Shown piece after piece: positions 12,801-22,502 of a DNA stretch of 64,000 nucleotides (the stretch's first letter is position 1; each line of letters begins with the position of its first letter). The DNA lies in assembly GCA_009746045.1 (NCBI GenBank), contig RPFO01000144.1:1-64000 (forward strand), in the 5' to 3' direction. Below the pieces are notes generated by a model. That model made no database searches, had not been told where the DNA came from, and saw nothing but the letters and a program-made list of their open reading frames with translations. Both the position numbers and the translations under genes were made by a program. Source of the stretch: Mesostigma viride. Lineage: Eukaryota; Streptophyta; Mesostigmatophyceae; Mesostigmatales; Mesostigmataceae.

Positions 12801-15168
12801 ACAAGGACAAGGACAAGGACAAGGACAAGGACAAGGACAAGGACAAGGACAAGGACAAGGACAAGGACAAGGACAAGGACAAGGACAAGGACAAGGACAA
12901 GGACAAGGACAAGGACAAGGACAAGGACAAGGACAAGGACAAGGACAAGGACAAGGACAAGGACAAGGACAAGGACAAGGACAAGGACAAGGACAAGGAC
13001 AAGGACAAGGACAAGGACAAGGACAAGGACAAGGACAAGGACAAGGACAAGGACAAGGACAAGGACAAGGACAAGGACAAGGACAAGGACAAGGACAAGG
13101 ACAAGGACAAGGACAAGGACAAGGACAAGGACAAGGACAAGGACAAGGACAAGGACAAGGACAAGGACAAGGTGCTGGCACAAGGACAAGGACAAGGACA
13201 AGGACAAGGACAAGGACAAGGACAAGGACAAGGACAAGGACAAGGACAAGGACAAGGACAAGGACAAGGACAAGGACAAGGACAAGGACAAGGACAAGGA
13301 CAAGGACAAGGACAAGGACAAGGACAAGGACAAGGACAAGGACAAGGACAAGGACAAGGACAAGGACAAGGACAAGGACAAGGACAAGGACAAGGACAAG
13401 GACAAGGACAAGGACAAGGACAAGGACAAGGACAAGGACAAGGTGCTGGCACAAGGACAAGGACAAGGACAAGGACAAGGTGCTGGCACAAGGACAAGGA
13501 CAAGGACAAGGACAAGGACAAGGACAAGGACAAGGACAAGGACAAGGACAAGGACAAGGACAAGGACAAGGACAAGGACAAGGACAAGGACAAGGACAAG
13601 GACAAGGACAAGGACAAGGACAAGGACAAGGACAAGGACAAGGACAAGGACAAGGACAAGGACAAGGACAAGGACAAGGACAAGGACAAGGACAAGGACA
13701 AGGACAAGGACAAGGACAAGGACAAGGACAAGGACAAGGACAAGGACAAGGACAAGGACAAGGACAAGGACAAGGACAAGGACAAGGACAAGGACAAGGA
13801 CAAGGACAAGGACAAGGACAAGGACAAGGACAAGGACAAGGACAAGGACAAGGTGCTGGCACAAGGACAAGGACAAGGGCAAGGGCAAGGGCAAGGACAA
13901 GGACAAGGACAAGGACAAGGACGAGGACAAGGACGAGGACAAGCACAAGGACAAGGACAAGGACAAGGGCAAGGACAAGGAGAAGGACGCGGACAAGGAC
14001 AAGGACAAGGACAAGGGCAAGGACAAGGAGAATGACGCGGACGCGGACAAGGACAAGGACAAGGACAAGGACAAGGACAAGGACAAGGACAAGGACAAGG
14101 ACAAGGTGCTGGCACAAGGACAAGGACAAGGACAAGGACAAGGTGCTGGCACAAGGACAAGGACAAGGACAAGGACAAGGACAAGGACAAGGACAAGGAC
14201 AAGGACAAGTACAAGGACAAGGACAAGGACAAGGACAAGGACAAGGACAAGGACAAGGACAAGGACAAGGACAAGGACAAGGACAAGGACAAGGACAAGG
14301 ACAAGGACAAGGACAAGGACAAGGACAAGGACAAGGACAAGGACAAGGACAAGGACAAGGACAAGGACAAGGACAAGGACAAGGACAAGGACAAGGACAA
14401 GGACAAGGACAAGGACAAGGACAAGGACAAGGACAAGGACAAGGTGCTGGACAAGGACAAGGACAAGGGCAAGGGCAAGGACAAGGACAAGGACAAGGAC
14501 AAGGACAAGGACAAGGACGAGGACAAGCACAAGGACAAGGACAAGGACAAGGACAAGGACAAGGACAAGGTGCTGGACAAGGACAAGGTGCTGGCACAAG
14601 GACAAGGACAAGGACAAGGACAAGGACAAGGACAAGGACAAGGACAAGGACAAGGACAAGGACAAGGACAAGGACAAGGACAAGGACAAGGACAAGGACA
14701 AGGACAAGGACAAGGACAAGGACAAGGACAAGGACAAGGACAAGGACAAGGACAAGGTGCTGGCACAAGGACAAGGACAAGGGCAAGGGCAAGGGCAAGG
14801 ACAAGGACAAGGACAAGGACAAGGACAAGGACAAGGACAAGGACAAGGACAAGGACAAGGACAAGGACAAGGACAAGGACAAGGACAAGGACAAGGACAA
14901 GGACAAGGACAAGGACAAGGACAAGGACAAGGACAAGGACAAGGACAAGGACAAGGACAAGGACAAGGTGCTGGCACAAGGACAAGGACAAGGACAAGGA
15001 CAAGGACAAGGACAAGGACAAGGGCAAGGACAAGGACAAGGACAAGGACAAGGACAAGGACAAGGACAAGGACAAGGACAAGGACAAGGACAAGGACAAG
15101 GACAAGGTGCTGGCACAAGGACAAGGACAAGGACAAGGACAAGGACAAGGACAAGGACAAGGACAAGG
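6811..15168. repeat. 8.4-kb (GGACAA)n hexamer array
   Basis: About 1,390 units of GGACAA. From 6811 to about 11275 it is nearly pure, with rare slips (ggctgg, ggcgg, ggcaagg, caaagg). From about 11276 onward it is broken every 50-500 bp by a GTGCTGG(CA) punctuation motif and by blocks of variant units (GGGCAA x3, GGACGA, AAGCACAA, GGACGCGG). A composite block recurs near 12265, 13853 and 14757, and in altered form near 14445. All six frames are largely open because the period is six and no stop arises, so the very long frames here are not genes. Confidence 0.97.
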
Positions 15169-15642
15169 ATGGCGCAAGAAAATCACATCCTTGTGCGTAA
15201 CACCTACCCGGACAGCTGGCAGTGTGTGGTGTGTTGCTTTTCCAGTTGCTGCCGTCGCGGCATCGGAACCCGATGACCCAGAAGCCGCCGATTTCCTCCG
15301 CTCCTTCGCCGCCTTTGCTGCATGAACGCTGCGCGCCTCTTGCCCCGACGATGGTGCGGGGGGAGGGGGCATTTGCTGTGCTGCCGCTGCAGCTTCCGAC
15401 GACGCGGAAGGGCCGGCGGCGGGAGGGGGCAACACCGGTGGCGGCGGAGAGCCCGGCGGCGGGGGCGCCGGCGGAGGGGAACGCGGGTGGTTGTGCGTAC
15501 AAGCACGCTGTGACACGCAGACGACAAAGAAGAAATCCGCCGAATATGTTAGCAAGCGGTGCGGTGCAGCACACACATCTGACAAAGCTAATAGGTCAAC
15601 CCTTAAAACCGTGTCCAACTGCCCGCTATAAAAACCGGGCAA
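15169..15642 (-). other. low-complexity Pro/Ala/Ser-rich segment, possible exon
   Basis: The first bases (tggcgcaagaaaatcac) repeat the spacer of the palindrome arrays. A minus-strand frame from 15642 reads a hydrophobic start and then proline runs and Ala/Ser-rich segments ([20 protein letters not shown]), before running into the hexamer array. GC-rich triplet repeats could produce this by chance. It could be a 5' exon of an unseen gene; I cannot support a model. Confidence 0.25.
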
Positions 15643-16158
15643 TTGTCACTTTCCATGATAATGTCCACAAACCAACCTAATAGTTAGTTATGGTCCATTA
15701 TAGGACACAAGCACACACATATATTCACCACCTTGGGGGTCATGTCATTGGTCATATTGCAATGTCCTATGGGTGCCAAATATAGCACCCCCTGACAGAA
15801 AGGAAGCTAGTAAAGGGCTCATGAACACCAAGGTTGCATGTGGAGGAGCAGGGACCCAGCTGCAAGCTCTAACAATAAATGCCCACTACAAATAGCGGAC
15901 AGTTTGGTTGGTGACACCTGCTAGCATTACAAAGCTCAATTCTCATCCCGTAGCAACAAAAATGTAATGTCCGCTGTAAATATCACTCAAAACGGCTAAA
16001 GGGTTAAAACGAAGTTGTAGTTGTTTTGCGGCATCAAGTTTCAAAGTACGTACTGTGATACCCTTCGCGTTCAAGCTTGGCATCAAGTAGGATACGATCT
16101 TGGAACCAGTAACGGTGCTTCGCTTGCTGCGGCAGATGGTGCAATCCATTGTGATCTG
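15643..16158. other. non-coding, nothing recognised
   Basis: AT-balanced sequence with no good reading frame, palindrome, or recognisable RNA gene. Confidence 0.5.
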
Positions 16159-16500
16159 CGCGCAAAACATACACAAACGAACAACCCTCATAGGTTGAGC
16201 AATCCAGAAAATCATGCCATTACTGTAACAACATGGGCAAAGCATACACAAACGAACAACCATCATAGATTGAGCTAGCAATCCACAACATTTTGCCATT
16301 ACTGTAACAACATGGGCAAAGCATACACAAACGAACAACCATCATAGATTGAGCTAGCAATCCACAACATCATGCCATTACTGTAACAACATGGGCAAAG
16401 CATACACAAACGAACAACCATCATAGATAGAGCAATCCACAACATCATGCCATTAATGTAATAACATGGGCAAAACATACACAAACAAATAGCCATGATA
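16159..16500. repeat. ~78-bp tandem repeat, 4-5 copies
   Basis: Units of the form catacacaaacgaacaacc + atcatagattgagc + aatccacaacatcatgcc + attactgtaacaacatgggc repeat about every 76-79 bp. The first copy is the most diverged. The unit is not coding and is unlike the other arrays in this window. Confidence 0.85.
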
Positions 16501-16639
16501 GGGCATTAAGAGAATAGCCATGATTGGGGCAATAAGAGAATTTTTTTGTTCAATTCAATGATCACAATTTATGCACACAGTCGATGCATTCATAAATGAG
16601 GCAGGTTCTTCCGAAAATTGGCTCCGTCGTAGAGTGTCA

Positions 16640-17053
<414 letters not shown>

Positions 17054-17289
17054 CACCAAGGTTGAGACTTACATGCATGGGACAAGAAAAACCTCGTTGC
17101 AAGGGTTGAAACAATAACGAAATTGTATGACCACAGACACATAAAATGGAAGGCTTGCTCAGTATTATTATTTACCCATCAATCAATTTTAAAGGCAAGG
17201 AAATGTTGAAATACGGACGACCGTCCCAAGTTCGCCAGCATTAACAAAAGCATTTCTGTGACAAGAACAGTGGGCGACCATTCCCATTA

Positions 17290-18078
17290 TTATCTTTTCC
17301 TCTTTTGTTTCTTCCCCTTCCCGGACTCGCATTCATAAGCGACGTCCGCCATCCCCAAACGATGCAAAATTTTGTTGGAGCTCTGCATCTTCTCCAACAG
17401 TTCTTGATCCGATTCCTCCTTTGCACGACGCGCTTCCTCTGCCTTCGCCTTTGCGGCCTCCACATCTGCATCTATATCCGCCTTCACCACCATCCTGATC
17501 AAACGGTCCCGCTCCTCAGGCCTCGGGAGCGTCGGCAGTCCCACCGGCTCTGCGGCAAGAAGAGCCTCCAAAATATCCTTGTGCAGTCTTTGTGCTTCCA
17601 CAAATCCATTATTCGTCATCAAGGTGTACGCGCATTCACGCGCCACACCCTGCAAGGAATCCCCCATGGTAACGTTAAGCCCATGAGCAAACCCGTACGC
17701 GCTGTCCCCCTCTGCCAAAATCTCGAGTCCCTGCCTGTCGAGGCGCACCAGCTCAACTTTCCGTTCCCCAGTGTGCGTTGCCGTGAAGTGGAGGACCGAG
17801 CGTGTCATTCCGGTCTTCCCCATCAACATCTGCAAACTTGCTACGTATGCGATCCCACGAGCGCACACGTCCTCCAACTTCTCGGCAAAAGGTAGATGTG
17901 TCTTGCAATACACATCCAATCCCTCCAGTGGTCTATCACATCTAAGAAATCCACACCCCCCGTATGGATCCTTGGCATGTTGGTACTCGAGGTCGTGCGC
18001 TTGTAGGAACTTGTAATGTTCCGCGCACAGTCCCTCGACCCTTACGGGCTCCGTACAGATTTTGCATTTCGTTGCCAT
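17290..18078 (-). CDS. zinc-motif protein (C-x2-C..C-x2-H and C-x4-C-x10-C-x2-H)
   Basis: Frame starting MATKCKICTEPVRVEGLC at 18078, preferred because the zinc motif then sits at the N-terminus; upstream in-frame ATGs reach 18129. Two cysteine/histidine motifs are visible: CKIC-x9-CAEH (residues about 5-20) and CGFLRC-x10-CKTH (about 42-60). A middle globular domain follows (VLHFTATHTGERKVELVRLD), then a charged coiled-coil-like segment (VEAAKAKAEEARRAKEESDQ), and a basic KGKKQKRKR tail. The second motif has the spacing of the zinc motifs in the two genes to its right and resembles WRKY19-like zinc fingers (inference). Unlike its neighbours it has no palindrome just upstream. Confidence 0.7.
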   Translation of the reverse strand: MATKCKICTEPVRVEGLCAEHYKFLQAHDLEYQHAKDPYGGCGFLRCDRPLEGLDVYCKTHLPFAEKLEDVCARGIAYVASLQMLMGKTGMTRSVLHFTATHTGERKVELVRLDRQGLEILAEGDSAYGFAHGLNVTMGDSLQGVARECAYTLMTNNGFVEAQRLHKDILEALLAAEPVGLPTLPRPEERDRLIRMVVKADIDADVEAAKAKAEEARRAKEESDQELLEKMQSSNKILHRLGMADVAYECESGKGKKQKRKR

Positions 18079-18299
18079 CTGCGCAATTGCCATGAGTCCC
18101 ATACAGCAGCCATTGTATAACAGGGGCAATGAGGACCGTCAGAACCCCCTCTGGCGTCTTTCTCACACAATTCTCAATCTAGTCTTTTGTGCAATAATTG
18201 TTGGTTCAAAGAAGGTCCGAAGAAGTTTTATGAGACAAAATAAATTAGTTTCAATTACACGCATCAGATTAATCAAATCATATTTTCTCCCTCTCTTTC

Positions 18300-18872
18300 T
18301 TACTGAGCAATTCTGTCCATCCTGCCCCTCTTTGCCGGCTTCTCATCAATCTCCTCATCAAAATCACACACACGTCTAATCTGCTGTCTAATCTGCTCTA
18401 CCAACCCCCCCTTGCGCATCAGGTCTTTCACCTCCCCCTTCAAGAGCGCTGTCACGAGTCGCGCGCACTCATACGCGGACTCCGTGGCCATGTCCCTTCC
18501 CATATCATGCCACACTTTGGCCGTTGGACAGTCGGGATGGTCTCCCATGTAAGCCCACACATGCCTTGGCGGCTTGTCCTCTCCGCCTATCCCCTCTCCA
18601 GGTCGCATCTGTCCCACCTCCTCTATCACCCACTCTGCATCACGCAGCATGAATCGAGGCTTCTTGTCAACATAGTACAAGACCAAAACCATGTTGTTGG
18701 GCCAAGGCTTCCACTTTTTCGTCACGATGTGACGGTCAATCGTCATCAGCCCGCTCTCGATTTCGGCAAACAACGCCCCCCATACGTCAGAATGCTTGGG
18801 ACAGAACCACTCGCTGTCCGTCGGCATTCCTTCCCATTGACAATCCGGATGTTCGCATCGAATGGGGTCCAT
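18300..18872 (-). CDS. zinc-motif protein (C-x4-C-x12-C-x2-H)
   Basis: Starts MDPIRCEHPDCQWEG at 18872; further in-frame ATGs upstream (to 18929) overlap the palindrome and are less likely. The N-terminal zinc motif is CEHPDC-x12-CPKH (residues about 6-25). A mixed alpha/beta region follows (KPWPNNMVLVLYYVDKKPRF), then helical ATESAYECARLVTALLKGEVKDL, and a basic end. It shares its N-terminal motif spacing with the genes at 17290 and 19482. Palindromes at 18927-18938 and 18960-18973 lie 55 and 88 bp upstream of the ATG. Function unknown; DNA, RNA or protein binding through the zinc motif is only a possibility. Confidence 0.7.
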   Translation of the reverse strand: MDPIRCEHPDCQWEGMPTDSEWFCPKHSDVWGALFAEIESGLMTIDRHIVTKKWKPWPNNMVLVLYYVDKKPRFMLRDAEWVIEEVGQMRPGEGIGGEDKPPRHVWAYMGDHPDCPTAKVWHDMGRDMATESAYECARLVTALLKGEVKDLMRKGGLVEQIRQQIRRVCDFDEEIDEKPAKRGRMDRIAQ

Positions 18873-18926
18873 CTGTGCACATCGATATTTTTTACACCAC
18901 CCGCAAACGCACGCATTCAGCAGGGT

Positions 18927-18973
18927 CAACGGCCGTTGGCCCTGTTAAATTCCACACACCCAACGGCCGTTGG
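18927..18973. promoter_or_regulatory. two AACGGCCGTT palindromes upstream of 18872 ATG
   Basis: CAACGGCCGTTG at 18927-18938 and CCAACGGCCGTTGG at 18960-18973, spaced about 33 bp centre to centre. They lie between the ATG of the zinc-motif gene (18872) and the 3' end of the next gene (19066). Confidence 0.6.
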
Positions 18974-19065
18974 CCTTAGACGCACAAAACTTGACACCAT
19001 CAGGCGATTTTTTCCAAATGATTCTTCTTTATTAAATAAATTTACATTCATCATAAAATCACATT

Positions 19066-19410
19066 CTAGTCAACATCCTCCCCATCTTTAGTGGGTTGCA
19101 TTCGACCCCAATTGTCGTTCATAAAACTGACCAAAACATGAGCCGGAGTCCCCACATCCTCCTCACGCCTCAATTTACGCAATACACCTTTAGCAATTCC
19201 ACCATACCCATCAACCTCCGACATCATCATGCCCACGCCATCAAGACGTTCAGCGTGCAATTGCCCGTCCTCTTCGAGAACCAGATCGGGCAGGTCTTCC
19301 AGTTCGGCCTCCACAATCTCTATCAGGTTTTCCTTTGTAGTCTCCCCCCCTTCCTTTCCTTCTTTTCCGCACTCCATCCTACACCCTGCCCCTGCACAAC
19401 CGACGTCCAT
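19066..19410 (-). CDS. hypothetical 114-aa protein, partial zinc motif
   Basis: Short frame starting MDVGCAGAGCRMECGKEG. The N-terminus keeps a C-x4-C-x3-C cluster reminiscent of the neighbouring zinc-motif genes but lacks the C-x2-H end. An acidic helical middle follows (IEIVEAELEDLPDLVLEE), then VDGYGGIAKGVLRKL and HVLVSFMNDNWGRM. It may be a shortened member of the neighbouring family or a separate small gene. Palindrome at 19455-19468, 45 bp upstream of the ATG. Confidence 0.55.
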   Translation of the reverse strand: MDVGCAGAGCRMECGKEGKEGGETTKENLIEIVEAELEDLPDLVLEEDGQLHAERLDGVGMMMSEVDGYGGIAKGVLRKLRREEDVGTPAHVLVSFMNDNWGRMQPTKDGEDVD

Positions 19411-19454
19411 GGCAAGTTAAGAAACGGACTCAGCTCACAGGACATTTTGCAAGT

Positions 19455-19468
19455 CCAACGGCCGTTGG
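19455..19468. promoter_or_regulatory. CCAACGGCCGTTGG palindrome upstream of 19410 ATG
   Basis: Single perfect 14-bp palindrome in the 71-bp gap between two minus-strand genes. Confidence 0.6.
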
Positions 19469-19481
19469 CGACCAAAAACAC

Positions 19482-20263
19482 CTAGTCGCATGCATTCCTT
19501 GCTCTCTCCACCAAAGCAGAGGCCAGGACGACCCTTTCCACGACCTTTTCAATTTCCTCCCCCTCAGCATCAGCAACAACGGTCATGGCAAATCGGGCTT
19601 GGCGCTTAACCCCCGATGCCAGAACGGCAGCCATCTCCACACGAGTTTTTGAGACTTCAACAGGTACAGGCAATTCGCCGACCGCAAAAGTAAGCCTTGC
19701 GAGGTGCGGGACCCACCAATCACCTTCCAAAAATCCGCAACCCCATCCAATCATGAAATACAACAACAGGTCTGCGCCCATGGCGCCTGCGATATCCAAG
19801 TCGTCATGCGAAACAATCGCATGCACGTCATCCTCCGAGCACAGCATCCATGTAAAAACGGCGTCCCCGAAACCTTGGCAGTAGGCATACGAGTCAAAGT
19901 CAGGGTGATTCAACATCCATTCCCGCGACCTGACCGCCATTCTTTCCAGACTTCCAGCACCGTCCACCTCAAAACTCAGGACAAGAGGTCCTTCACCAGC
20001 ACTGGACTCGCCATGCACAAACAACAAGCCTCCTTTGATCACCTCTTGCATCTCCCCTGACAACTTGGCGTGTCCATCACAAAAAGGCATGCAATCCGTC
20101 CCGAATGGAAGCTGGCAATCCCGGGCGATACACCCCCCTTTTTTGCAAACAAATCCTTCACCCTCCCTGCCATTCCCGTTCGCACGCTGACATGACGCAC
20201 GCACAAGTCATCCCCTCCTGCTCTCGCTTCCTGGCACCACGCAACCGTGCATTTGACCGCCAT
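19482..20263 (-). CDS. zinc-motif protein with frame break near N-terminus
   Basis: Starts MAVKCTVAWCQEARAGG at 20263, 41 bp from the palindrome. The first motif is CTVAWC-x10-CVRH. The frame then must shift by one to continue as GCIARDCQLPFGTDC and CDGHAKLSGE, which supplies a second C-x4-C-x11-C-x2-H motif. The shift could be a one-base change in the A6G6 tract (20133-20144 on the plus strand), or a short phase-compatible GT-AG intron (candidates of 38 or 50 nt that would delete part of a motif). The rest, to the stop at 19482, is a domain of about 190 aa (WMLNHPDFDSYAYC, ADLLLYFMIGWGCGFLEGDWW). Function unknown. It shares its promoter cassette with the next two genes. Confidence 0.55.
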
Positions 20264-20460
20264 CTGCGACCACCAACACCGTTTGATACACATTTCTCAC
20301 CGTCAACGGCCGTTGGCTTGAAACAACAAGAATGATTTATTACGCCCACGAAAATCACACCATTTTCCAGCCTCCAACGGCCGTTGGCGCACGAAAAATG
20401 CACAAAAAAATTTTTTATTATGCATTTATTGATTACATCCATAGTGCCCAACTTTCCAGC
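20264..20460 (-). promoter_or_regulatory. promoter cassette copy 1
   Basis: Upstream of the 20263 ATG: accaccaacaccgtttgat, then catttctcaccg, palindrome CAACGGCCGTTG (20304-20315), a 50-bp spacer, a second palindrome (about 20376-20389), GCGCACGAAAAATG, then an AT-rich ttttattatgcatttattgat block. The same order recurs upstream of the next two genes although the proteins differ. Confidence 0.65.
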
Positions 20461-20592
20461 TGCCAACGGCCGTTGGCGCAGAGAAAATCAAACCCTAATT
20501 TGCAGGTTCCAACGGCCGTTGGCGCAAAGAAAATCAAACCCTAATTTGCAGGTTCCAACGGCCTTTGGCGCAAGAAAATCACACCCAACACT
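20461..20592. repeat. short palindrome array (3 units of ~47 bp)
   Basis: Three units of ccaacggccgttggcgca plus a spacer (aatcaaaccctaatttgcag). The third has a changed palindrome (aacggcctttggcg). They sit downstream of the 20593-21240 gene. Confidence 0.8.
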
Positions 20593-21240
20593 TCAGTCGC
20601 AGAATCGATTCGCCTCGGTCACGCACTCGAACTTGTACTCCTGCCCAAGCGCGAACATCACCTCACGAACCGCCTTCTCAAACTCGTCAACACCGTCGGG
20701 TCCCCACTCATGCACGTATTCCCTCAACCAGAACATGCAGTCTCCAGCAGACACGAACAGCCGGTCGATGATCAGGTCAGTGTGATGCTTGAAGTACTTG
20801 CCGTCTTTCAAGATGACCCATTCGAACCGTCCCACCTGCCCCACACCCTCAAACCCTTCTCCCCTATCATATGGCCGCGACATCGGTATCCAACTTTCAT
20901 TACCATCAGCATCGATCGACTGAAAACAAATTGGGCTGGGTATTGATGGATCATAGGGCCTTATAGCACCACACCTCACAAGCACCTCCTCAAATGGCTC
21001 TACGGTCGGCTTTGGGAGTCCCCGACCCTCGATATTGAAAACAAGAGCCGCGGCCTTCGCGACATCCGGTCTCAAAAGAGACCTTTCACCCTCCTTGGGC
21101 TTAAAATCCAGCTTAATGTCCGGCAGAAGCCTGAGCGCGCTCTTAACCACTCCCAGAAGCCTGTCTTCCAAGTCGCCACGCTTTTGTTTCCATTCGGTAA
21201 TATCGATCCACTCGCCCCCCTTCGTCCTGTAGAACGACAT
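20593..21240 (-). CDS. hypothetical 215-aa protein, duplicated gene copy A
   Basis: Starts MSFYRTKGGEWIDITEWK at 21240, by analogy with copy B. It continues with a basic helix (LGVVKSALRLLPDIKLDF), VAKAAALVFNIEGRGLP, VLVRCGAIRPYDPSIPSP, and a C-terminal region FEWVILKDGKYFKHHTD / FVSAGDCMFWLREYVHEWG. No family recognised. It is nearly identical to the next gene (21501-22118), so this is a recent tandem duplication with period about 905 bp that includes the promoter cassette. It has ten residues (ITEWKQKRGD region) absent from copy B. Confidence 0.75.
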   Translation of the reverse strand: MSFYRTKGGEWIDITEWKQKRGDLEDRLLGVVKSALRLLPDIKLDFKPKEGERSLLRPDVAKAAALVFNIEGRGLPKPTVEPFEEVLVRCGAIRPYDPSIPSPICFQSIDADGNESWIPMSRPYDRGEGFEGVGQVGRFEWVILKDGKYFKHHTDLIIDRLFVSAGDCMFWLREYVHEWGPDGVDEFEKAVREVMFALGQEYKFECVTEANRFCD

Positions 21241-21440
21241 CTGCAAACCACCGACAGCGTTTGATATACATTTCTCACCGTCAACGGCCGTTGGCTTGAA
21301 AAAACTCTTAACAACAAAATGATTACGCGCACGAAAATCACACCATTTTCCAGCCTCCAACGGCCGTTGGCGCAGGAGCAATGCACGAAAAAAATTTTTA
21401 TTATGCATTTATTGATTACATCCATATTGCCACGTGGCGA
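21241..21440 (-). promoter_or_regulatory. promoter cassette copy 2
   Basis: Same layout as the cassette upstream of 20263: accaccgacagcgtttgat, atttctcaccg, CAACGGCCGTTG (21282-21293; 42 bp upstream of the ATG), spacer with acgaaaatcacaccatttt, a second palindrome (about 21358-21371), and an AT-rich ttttattatgcatttattgat block. Confidence 0.65.
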
Positions 21441-21500
21441 ATCAGACCCAACTTTCCAGCTGCCAACGGCCTTTGGCGCAAGAAAATCACACCCAACACT

Positions 21501-22118
21501 TCAGTCGCATAATCGATTCGCGTCAGTCACGCACTCGAACTTGTACTCCTGCCCCAGCGCGGACATCACCTCACGAACCGCTTTCTCAAACTCGTCAACA
21601 CCGTCGGGTCCCCACTCATGCACGTATTCCCTCAACCAGAACATGCAGTCTCCAGCAGACACGAACAGCCGGTCGATGATCAGGTCAGTGTGATGCTTGA
21701 AGTACTTGCCGTCCTTCAAGATGACCCATTCGAACCGTCCCACCTGCCCTAAACCCTTAAACCCTTCTCCCCTATCATATGGCCGCGTCATCGGTATCCA
21801 ACTTTCATTACCATCGGCATCGATCGACTGAAAACAAATTGGGCTGGGTATTGATGGATCATAGGGCCTTATAGCACCACACCTCACAAGCACCTCCTCA
21901 AATGGCTCTACGGTCGGCTTTGGGAGTCCCCGACCCTCGATATTGAAAACAAGAGCCGCGACCTTCGCGACATCCGGTCTCAAAAGAGACCTTTCACCCT
22001 CCTTGGGCTTAAAATCCAGCTTAATGTCCGGCAGAAGCCTGAGCGCGCTCTTAACCACTCCCAGAAGCCTGTCTTCCAAGTCGATCCAGTCGCCCCCCTC
22101 CATCCTGTAGAACGTCAT
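21501..22118 (-). CDS. hypothetical 205-aa protein, duplicated gene copy B
   Basis: Starts MTFYRMEGGDWIDLEDRL at 22118 (an ATG two codons upstream also exists). Apart from the first 20 residues it is almost identical to copy A, with a 30-bp in-frame deletion just after GGDWID. Both copies are open to the same stop, and the few substitutions do not break the frame, so both may be functional. Palindrome 42 bp upstream of the ATG. Confidence 0.75.
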   Translation of the reverse strand: MTFYRMEGGDWIDLEDRLLGVVKSALRLLPDIKLDFKPKEGERSLLRPDVAKVAALVFNIEGRGLPKPTVEPFEEVLVRCGAIRPYDPSIPSPICFQSIDADGNESWIPMTRPYDRGEGFKGLGQVGRFEWVILKDGKYFKHHTDLIIDRLFVSAGDCMFWLREYVHEWGPDGVDEFEKAVREVMSALGQEYKFECVTDANRLCD

Positions 22119-22300
22119 CTGCAACCCACCGACACCGTTTGATATACATTTCTCACCGTCAACGGCCGTTGGCTTGAAAAAACAACAAGAATTTTAAGAT
22201 TTATTACGCGCACAAAGCACACACTAGTTTTCAGTCTCCAACGGCCGTTGGCGCACGAAAAATGTTTTATTATGCATTTATTAATTACATCCATGGTGCC
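22119..22300 (-). promoter_or_regulatory. promoter cassette copy 3
   Basis: Third copy of the cassette: acccaccgacaccgtttgat, atttctcaccg, CAACGGCCGTTG (22160-22171), a spacer with cgcacaaagcacac, a second palindrome (about 22239-22252), then tgttttattatgcatttatta. Confidence 0.65.
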
Positions 22301-22502
22301 ACGTGGCAAACCACACCCTACTTCCGGGTGCAAAGAAAATCAAACGCTAATTTGCAAGTTCCAACGGCCGTTGGCGCAAGAAAATCACACCCAAAATTTC
22401 TTCAGTCGCAGAATCCATTCCCCTCACGCAGTCGAACAGGGGTACTGTTCCCCCAGCGCGGACATCGCCTCACAAATCGCCCTTGGGTACGATTTAGTCC
22501 CC
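22301..22502. other. intergenic with one palindrome unit
   Basis: Contains ccaacggccgttggcgcaag at about 22361-22380 and the end of the duplicated ~900-bp unit (gaaaatcacacccaaaatttcttcag). No gene seen. Confidence 0.5.

Noticed and set aside
6709-15642. Reading frames of about 900-2,980 codons on both strands through the hexamer array
   Set aside because: A six-base unit without a stop leaves most frames open. Products are only KD, GQ, TR, SL, VL or PC dipeptides with no start context or domain.
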